From Phycisphaerae bacterium (GTDB lineage: Bacteria; Planctomycetota; Phycisphaerae; Phycisphaerales; Phycisphaeraceae), in contig JAUIGU010000018.1 in the NCBI GenBank assembly GCA_030432595.1, forward strand, positions 22,226-86,225: a DNA stretch of 64,000 bases, written 5' to 3'. Positions 60,101 through 64,000 of the stretch are shown here, piece by piece; the stretch's first letter is position 1; the number at the start of each line of letters is the position of its first letter. Below the pieces are notes generated by a model. The model did not search any database and was not told the origin of the DNA. It saw only the letters and a program-made list of their open reading frames with translations. A program made the position numbers and the translations under genes.

Positions 60101-61029
60101 AACCCTTTGAGCACCAGCTCCGCGTGGCCCAGACGAAGGTTGCCCGCCCCGTCGTCGGCGAACCGCGCCCGCAGCGTCGGCAACGCCCCGTCGGGGTCCA
60201 ACTCCGTCCACAGCCCACGGAGCTGCGGCGACGCCAGCACGCCGATCGGCTGGGCCAGGTCGAAGTCCGCCACCTCCAGCGTGATCGACGCCGGCGACGA
60301 CGTGATCCGTCCGGTGATACGCAGCGGCGTCTGGCCTTCCGGCAAATCGCCGATCTGTTCGAGCAGCAGCGTCTGCCCCGAGCCGTCGGCGTCGGGCGAG
60401 AGTGTGCCGTCGATCTGCATCGACGCGCGCGGCGCGAGCACGCCGTCTTGAAGCGTCTCGATCGCGATCCGCCCGTTGGCGATGCGCACCTGTTTCGGCA
60501 GCGTCACGGTCGGCCCGCCGCCCGACGCGCGGTCCTGCGGGCGCAGCAGCCACTGCCGCAGGTTCACCCCGCCGGTCTCCGGGTCCTCGACGATCCGCAA
60601 CACCGGCGCTTCGATCTCGATGTGTCGCAAATCCAGGTTGCCCGCCAGCAGCCGCGCTGGGCTCAAACCCACATCCAGTCGCTGCACCTCCAGCAGCCGG
60701 GCGTACTCCTCGTGGCTGCCCCCGACCGCGGCCGCGTCCGACGCCAGGTCGATCGCCAGCCCGTGCAACTCCAGCCCGCCGCGCCAATGCCAGACCGCCT
60801 TCTCCACCGACACGTCCGCGCCCAGTGCGCCCGAGAGCTGCCGGCTCACCAGTGGCGTCAACACGAACGGCCGCGTCACCACAAACAGCGCCGCCGCCGC
60901 CAGCACCACCAGCGTCGCCATCGTCCACAACACCCGCCGCCGCCAGCGCCGACGCGGGCGCGCCACGGCCTCCGGCCGGCCGGCGTCTTCCGGCTTGGCC
61001 GGGGTCGGGGTGGGGGAGTTCGGTGCCAT
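57121..61029 (-). CDS. Very large AsmA-like envelope protein
   Basis: 1302 residues. An N-terminal cytoplasmic Pro/Arg-rich stretch and one membrane helix (VLWTMATLVVLAAAALFVVT, ~34-53) are followed by about 1,240 residues of repetitive beta structure. The first strand block (FVLTPLVSRQLSGALGADVS) and the C-terminal block (GLELRGTGTMTYPDTELDLT) are like AsmA/DUF3971/TamB-type bridge proteins that carry lipids between membranes. It is one of the largest genes in the window. The tail ends close to convergent bioD; the promoter lies in 61030-61180, divergent from the tRNA-binding protein. Confidence 0.75.
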   Translation of the reverse strand: MAPNSPTPTPAKPEDAGRPEAVARPRRRWRRRVLWTMATLVVLAAAALFVVTRPFVLTPLVSRQLSGALGADVSVEKAVWHWRGGLELHGLAIDLASDAAAVGGSHEEYARLLEVQRLDVGLSPARLLAGNLDLRHIEIEAPVLRIVEDPETGGVNLRQWLLRPQDRASGGGPTVTLPKQVRIANGRIAIETLQDGVLAPRASMQIDGTLSPDADGSGQTLLLEQIGDLPEGQTPLRITGRITSSPASITLEVADFDLAQPIGVLASPQLRGLWTELDPDGALPTLRARFADDGAGNLRLGHAELVLKGLAVTVPVESLGLTEELEAPATMDRPTTDDDGLATASETEPTKTKAPYAIRMTEVDGRFVVEDSTLSVEGLTGMIEGLRYHVNGRAQLSRKGALQLEVRTDAYELPESPPFILRLPAAARQIYGEYQPRGTFRTSVHIERQPGQPVTYVGQADLIDVRAAFHKFTYPIRGLNGRVLFDERGLAFRGLAARGPNGGRITFEGVVTDPGPEALADVTIRMERLPIDEHLMGALNEQARGAIGMFLHRPSFDRLVQRGLIGAARTDENTKPLGEAALDTQADAPFVFSLDNRVNGQVRIVRDLTLGPEAIVATTVEGKGLNVLFEHFGYPMTLDGGQLVIRDTHIDVDALALRGPGGMSATVNGDLTRRPGEAFVPDLRVTAFKSPVNRYLLAALPSAAEETLRDLSVRGDVSAEVRVTGDDDGQPRWRLTGELRRGHAQPYDGKFALDAITARFDIDGQRARINALTGRHGPAVIDLSAEIPYGPIAQGANHIPDVRIDATATNLPVSASLLDLLPPDTEVRGQLAALFERFDPGGRTQARLSLAWPSVVEHAETPKANQSAAADGGVRIDLELEPKELALTHQGQRVTASEMTGRVFAAADHIRLEALRGALADGWAQADGVIGLHGASDTALTLSGALPVDAPLLKAALPENINAAVEGLSLRGPVTLEDARLLHRVAPAGRPAIEFDAAFKFDGNTAQLGVPITDLKGTLDTAVRAYEGDRPTELRLALNAQRVRAAERLIAPLQASLTNVEHPGWLAVERVTGRVYGGTVTATGGLPLDGRGNYQLELSLQEAALGPFLDPPDDAPAAAVPSDPAPNAATMPAPGAVVRSLDSGVVSANLALEADMADASTRRGRGAVLVRNAQLFQKQGGIGLLRVLNFAAPSSQGLDSADARFLIDRDLVRFDHLEVTGPGLELRGTGTMTYPDTELDLTFFTRNKNAPQLGPLSDFLNAIKDELVSIRVTGTLADPRAGVAPLSGARNASEKLLQAPAP

Positions 61030-61180
61030 CGCTGCCCGCGCCTCACGCGCTGGTTATGGTATCGGTCAGCCGCGCCGCGCTGGCGACGGCGTTTATTACC
61101 GGGCCGAAGTGTTGCGAAAGACCTCGCGACGCCCACGGCCGCGTTTCATGTTGACCCGATCTCCCCCGAACCCCGCCCCC

Positions 61181-61534
61181 ATGCCCGAACTCAAACCCAC
61201 CGTGACCTTCGACGACTTCATCAAGCTCGACCTGCGCGTCGCCACCATCACCGCCGCCGAGCCCCACCCCAACGCCGACCGCCTGCTCAAGCTCCAGATC
61301 GACCTGGGCGACGAGCAGCGCCAGATCTGCGCCGGCATCAAGGCCCACTACGAGCCCGACGCCCTGGTGGGCCGGCAGATCATCGTCGTCGCCAACCTCG
61401 CGCCGCGCAAGATCCGCGGCGAGGAGAGCAACGGCATGCTCCTGGCCGCCAGCGTCGCCGACGGCGAAGAGACCACGGACGTCGTCCTGCTCGCGCCCTC
61501 CAAGGCTGTGCCCGCCGGGTCGACTGTGGGCTGA
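61181..61534 (+). CDS. Stand-alone tRNA-binding OB-fold protein (MetG C-terminal/CsaA type)
   Basis: 117 residues from ATG 61181; ATG 61148 in the same frame would add 11. The EMAP-II-like OB fold is clear: TFDDFIKLDLRVATITAAEP, HPNADRLLKLQIDLG, QICAGIKAHYEPDALVGRQI, VVANLAPRKIRGEESNGMLL. This domain normally ends methionyl-tRNA synthetase; as a separate protein it resembles Trbp111 or CsaA. It probably binds tRNA or assists the synthetase. Confidence 0.85.
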   Translation: MPELKPTVTFDDFIKLDLRVATITAAEPHPNADRLLKLQIDLGDEQRQICAGIKAHYEPDALVGRQIIVVANLAPRKIRGEESNGMLLAASVADGEETTDVVLLAPSKAVPAGSTVG

Positions 61535-61620
61535 CCCCGCGTCGAGAATTCAAAACAGCTCAAGATTGGTGAGCCGCAGGCCAACGGCTTGCGCGTCGAG
61601 CGCACCCTTCGCGCGCGGCG

Positions 61621-61639
61621 CGCATCCCGTTGGGATGCG
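61621..61639. repeat. Short hairpin repeat, copy 1
   Basis: CGCATCCC-GTT-GGGATGCG, an 8-base perfect stem with a GTT loop, set in the frame GGCGCG...GCGGCT. It lies in the 121-base gap between two convergent genes, where it could terminate transcription. A sister hairpin with a different but equally perfect stem is at 63876-63894. Confidence 0.65.
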
Positions 61640-61655
61640 GCTGAAGAAAAATGGA

Positions 61656-63707
61656 CTATGCGCCGGAGTCTTCCACGTTTTCCATGCCTTTCGCATCCGC
61701 CGACTCGTCTTCCTCGTCCGCGTCCAGGTCGTACCCCACGCGCGACGCCAGCGATTCCTCGCTCAGCAGCGTGTTGAGCAATTGGATGTCGCCCATCAGC
61801 GGCAGGTCCGGCGTCACGCCCCGGGTCATCTGCCGGAGCTGATCGAACGCCTGACGCGTCGGCGGCGTGTATTCCGTGACCTCGAACACCGCCACGCCCA
61901 GCGCCCGGTCGATCGGCGTGCTCACCGTCCGCTGCCGCGCCGACAACGCCGTCGCCACGTCCGCGCCCAGCGGCACGTCCGCCACCACGCCGAACACCGC
62001 ATCGATCAACGCCGGGCTCCGCCCCACGCCCGGCACCGGCGGCACCGCCTGCCGGCCCTCGTCTACCTGCGAGCCGCCCGCCCGCCGCGGGATCGGCGAC
62101 ACCTCGTTCACCTCCGTCCCGAACGCCGCCGCCAACGCGTCCATCCCGTCCGCCGCCGCCCGCTCCGCCAAGCCGTCCGCCTGCTCGACCAGCCGCTCGT
62201 ACGCCGCGACCCGGCGCGCGTCCGCCTCCACCTGTGCCCGCACCGCGCCCAGCGACTCGGGCGCCTGCGCCGGCTGCGCATCCACCAGCCGCGCGATGTA
62301 GAACGTCCCGTCCCGCCCCTGCGTCGCCGCCGTCGCCACGCCTACCTGCACCCGCGCCGCCGGCGGCGTCTCGTCCGTCCGCAACTCCTGCGCCAAACTC
62401 AGGTACGCCGCCGCCGTCGCGCTGCCGCCCGGCAACACCGACCCGCCGTAACCGTCCGTCTGCTCACGCAGTTCCGACAACGCCACCCAGCCCTCCGCGT
62501 CGGTGCGCTGCGGCGTCAGCCCCGCGTTCTGCGCCACACGGTCCGAAACCTCTTCCAACGGGATCGGCCGGAAATCCTCGGGCAACACCTTGTAGCCGCC
62601 CACCGTTTCGAACGCCCGCACGTCGTCGTCCAGCGCCGCCCGCGCCTCGGCCACCGCGCGGCGCATCAGCTCGCTCGCCATCTGAAGCTGCAAGCCCTGC
62701 TCGATCTGTTCGCGCACCGCCGCCGGCGGCATGTCCGGCGCGGGGCCGCCCTCGGCGTCCGTGAATCGGTCCTTGTTCTCCCGGTAGAAGTCCAGCACGT
62801 CCAACGGCTCGACCTTCACCGCCGACAACGCCGCCTCCGCCGGAAACGCCAAATACTCCACCTTCACCCGCACCGGCTGGCGGTACCCCAACGGGTAAGG
62901 CGATCCCGTCCCCGGGAGAAACTCCTTGTACTCCTCGTACAGACGACGCACCTGCGTGTCATCGACCGCAAGGTCTTCGTCCGCCTTGGCCTCGATCATC
63001 ACGGCCCGGCCGCCCACGCGCTCCAGCTCGTTGGCCATCACGTAGTCCAGCGCCGGCGGGCTGATCCGCCCGTGACCCAGGCGCTCACCCAGGAACTGGA
63101 ACTCGGCCGCCTGCAGCACCGCCTGCGCGTAACGCGGGTCCTCCTGCATCGACAACACCTGATTCACCTGCGGCAGGATCCCGTTGGTCCACAGGTTCAG
63201 CGTGGTCAACCCCGGCGACGAGCTGAGCGCGATCGCGCTGTCGTACCGCCGGCCGCTGATCAGCATCCGGTACTGCTCGGACACCAGCCACTGCCGGACC
63301 GCCTCCCGGAAAAACCCCGCGGAGGCGCCTTTCTCCCGCGCCCGCGTGTCCAGGTCCTCGGGGCTGACGCCCAGCCCTTCGAGCAGCCCGTTGACCTCGG
63401 CGTTGCTCGCGTCCAGGCCCAGACGCTCCGCGTCCTTCTGGATCATCAGCCACTGCTCACGTTCGTAAGGCACCAGCCGCTCGGCCAGCAGCGTCCCGCG
63501 GAACAGTTCCTGCATCACCTGCACCACCGCGCCCGCCTGGTTGAGGTCCGCGACCTTGACCTCCTGCCCGTTCATCGTGCCCACCACCCGCTCCTGCGGC
63601 TTGGGGCTGAACATGCTCACGGCCTGCGGGATCAGAAACGCGACCATCAGCACCACGCAGCCCACGGCCAGGATGATCTTGTTGTACTTGCGGAACCACT
63701 TGAGCAC
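61656..63707 (-). CDS. SurA/PpiD-like membrane-anchored chaperone or peptidyl-prolyl isomerase
   Basis: 683 residues. MLKWFRKYNKIILAVGCVVL is a PpiD-like N-terminal anchor, followed by a SurA-N-like helical domain (~43-310) with the typical opening VVGTMNGQEVKVADLNQA. Residues ~250-640 hold parvulin-like or SurA-N-like segments such as TFYIARLVDAQPAQAPESLG, but I could not see a complete rotamase active site. Likely periplasmic folding factor for outer-membrane or exported proteins. The C terminus is highly acidic (DLDADEEDESADAKG). Confidence 0.75.
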   Translation of the reverse strand: MLKWFRKYNKIILAVGCVVLMVAFLIPQAVSMFSPKPQERVVGTMNGQEVKVADLNQAGAVVQVMQELFRGTLLAERLVPYEREQWLMIQKDAERLGLDASNAEVNGLLEGLGVSPEDLDTRAREKGASAGFFREAVRQWLVSEQYRMLISGRRYDSAIALSSSPGLTTLNLWTNGILPQVNQVLSMQEDPRYAQAVLQAAEFQFLGERLGHGRISPPALDYVMANELERVGGRAVMIEAKADEDLAVDDTQVRRLYEEYKEFLPGTGSPYPLGYRQPVRVKVEYLAFPAEAALSAVKVEPLDVLDFYRENKDRFTDAEGGPAPDMPPAAVREQIEQGLQLQMASELMRRAVAEARAALDDDVRAFETVGGYKVLPEDFRPIPLEEVSDRVAQNAGLTPQRTDAEGWVALSELREQTDGYGGSVLPGGSATAAAYLSLAQELRTDETPPAARVQVGVATAATQGRDGTFYIARLVDAQPAQAPESLGAVRAQVEADARRVAAYERLVEQADGLAERAAADGMDALAAAFGTEVNEVSPIPRRAGGSQVDEGRQAVPPVPGVGRSPALIDAVFGVVADVPLGADVATALSARQRTVSTPIDRALGVAVFEVTEYTPPTRQAFDQLRQMTRGVTPDLPLMGDIQLLNTLLSEESLASRVGYDLDADEEDESADAKGMENVEDSGA

Positions 63708-63764
63708 GGCGGAAACTCCGGCGGGGGCACGGGCGGGACGAACGCGGGGTCAGGGCGGGAATCA

Positions 63765-63783
63765 GTCGAGCCGGGCAGTATAA
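63765..63783 (-). promoter_or_regulatory. Shared upstream motif of the SurA/PpiD-like gene, containing TATACT
   Basis: Identical over 19 bases to 54196-54214 upstream of tpiA. It is read on the minus strand, with TATACT at 63777-63782 as candidate -10, about 70 bases before the start codon at 63707. Confidence 0.5.
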
Positions 63784-63875
63784 ATGATCTCACGCCCCCA
63801 CTCCCAACGCGCCGGGGCTCCCCCAACCGCAGCCCCACGGGCTGCGCGCTCTGCGCAGGTTTCTGACGTTCGGCG

Positions 63876-63894
63876 CGCACTGCGTTGCAGTGCG
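63876..63894. repeat. Short hairpin repeat, copy 2
   Basis: CGCACTGC-GTT-GCAGTGCG: same loop, same flanks (GGCGCG...GCGGCT) and same stem length as copy 1 at 61621-61639. The stem bases that differ are changed on both sides so that pairing is kept. Confidence 0.65.
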
Positions 63895-64000
63895 GCTAAT
63901 AACGTAAATGTCTCGCGCTGCACGACCTCCGCGCTCTCCGCGCCTCCGCGGTTCGATCTGCTGCGCAGAGAATCAATTCCTCGCCCCACGGTAAGCCCTG

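Larger units (their letters stand above)
63708..64000. other. Right-edge intergenic region with repeats
   Basis: These 293 bases hold the presumed promoter of the SurA/PpiD-like gene, hairpin copy 2 and, at about 63925-63955, a short run of imperfect CTCCGCG-type repeats. No gene was recognised up to the window edge. Confidence 0.45.

Noticed and set aside
58231..61572. 1,113-codon plus-strand open frame opposite the AsmA-like gene
   Set aside because: It is rich in Arg, His and Gln with no recognisable motif and lies antisense to a gene with clear AsmA-type features; long antisense frames are common at this GC content.
61566..63866. 766-codon plus-strand open frame opposite the SurA/PpiD-like gene
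   Set aside because: Arg/His-rich shadow without domain features; the minus-strand gene has an anchor, a chaperone-like domain and a plausible promoter.
1..64000. CRISPR arrays, tRNA or rRNA genes, prophage or transposase genes
   Set aside because: No regularly spaced direct repeats, no recognised tRNA or rRNA sequence, and no integrase, transposase or phage structural proteins were seen.

Overview
The window is about 64 kb of high-GC bacterial chromosome. It most resembles a marine Planctomycetota genome, probably class Phycisphaerae. The evidence is five secreted proteins with VPEP-type PEP-CTERM tails (three with paired planctomycete-style dockerin repeats), two prepilin-type proteins with the phylum's [16 protein letters not shown] leader, hybrid GntR/LacI regulators, and a sugar-catabolic gene content. 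No rRNA, tRNA, CRISPR array, phage or transposase genes were seen.

Positions 1-23 kb form a glycan-degradation region. It opens with a truncated LacI-type regulator, a PEP-CTERM/dockerin protein and a Tat-exported phosphoesterase joined to a beta-propeller. A long minus-strand operon then reads from a GntR/LacI regulator (16670) down to 4301: PEP-CTERM protein, pseudopilin, two clan-A glycosidases, a GH38 alpha-mannosidase, a DUF2961/GH172 enzyme, a PhyH dioxygenase, a PfkB sugar kinase and a D-lyxose/D-mannose isomerase-like cupin. Together these could release mannose, convert it to fructose and phosphorylate it. A GxGYxYP glycosidase diverges from the regulator through a promoter overlaid by an inverted repeat. 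A second GH38 enzyme with an SLC13 carrier follows.

Positions 23-25.5 kb hold an overlapping molybdenum-cofactor operon (moaE, moeA, mobA).

Positions 25.5-35.7 kb are the most interesting part: a carotenoid locus that appears light-regulated. A MerR/B12-domain regulator of the CarH/LitR type faces a non-ECF sigma-70 factor. Next come a squalene-synthase-like head-to-head prenyltransferase, two CrtI/CrtN-type desaturases, an aldehyde dehydrogenase, an acyltransferase, and a single polypeptide joining a GT2 glycosyltransferase to a type 1 isopentenyl-diphosphate isomerase. The set fits a staphyloxanthin-like C30 glycosyl/acyl carotenoid route.

Positions 35.7-49.5 kb contain a second PEP-CTERM plus pseudopilin pair and another PEP-CTERM gene behind a well-formed promoter and palindrome. 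These are followed by a sugar-uptake operon (Gfo/Idh oxidoreductase, FAD oxidoreductase, binding protein, two permeases, GntR/LacI regulator; no ATPase) that diverges from a GHL10 glycosidase and a membrane acyltransferase.

Positions 49.5-64 kb are mostly housekeeping: hisF with an in-frame heptamer-repeat insertion, secG, tpiA, an NfeD-like protein, bioD, a giant AsmA-like protein, a tRNA-binding OB-fold protein and a SurA/PpiD-like chaperone. Two repeat families sit between these genes: an 89-113 bp element with perfect 27-bp inverted ends, and a short hairpin whose stem covaries between copies.
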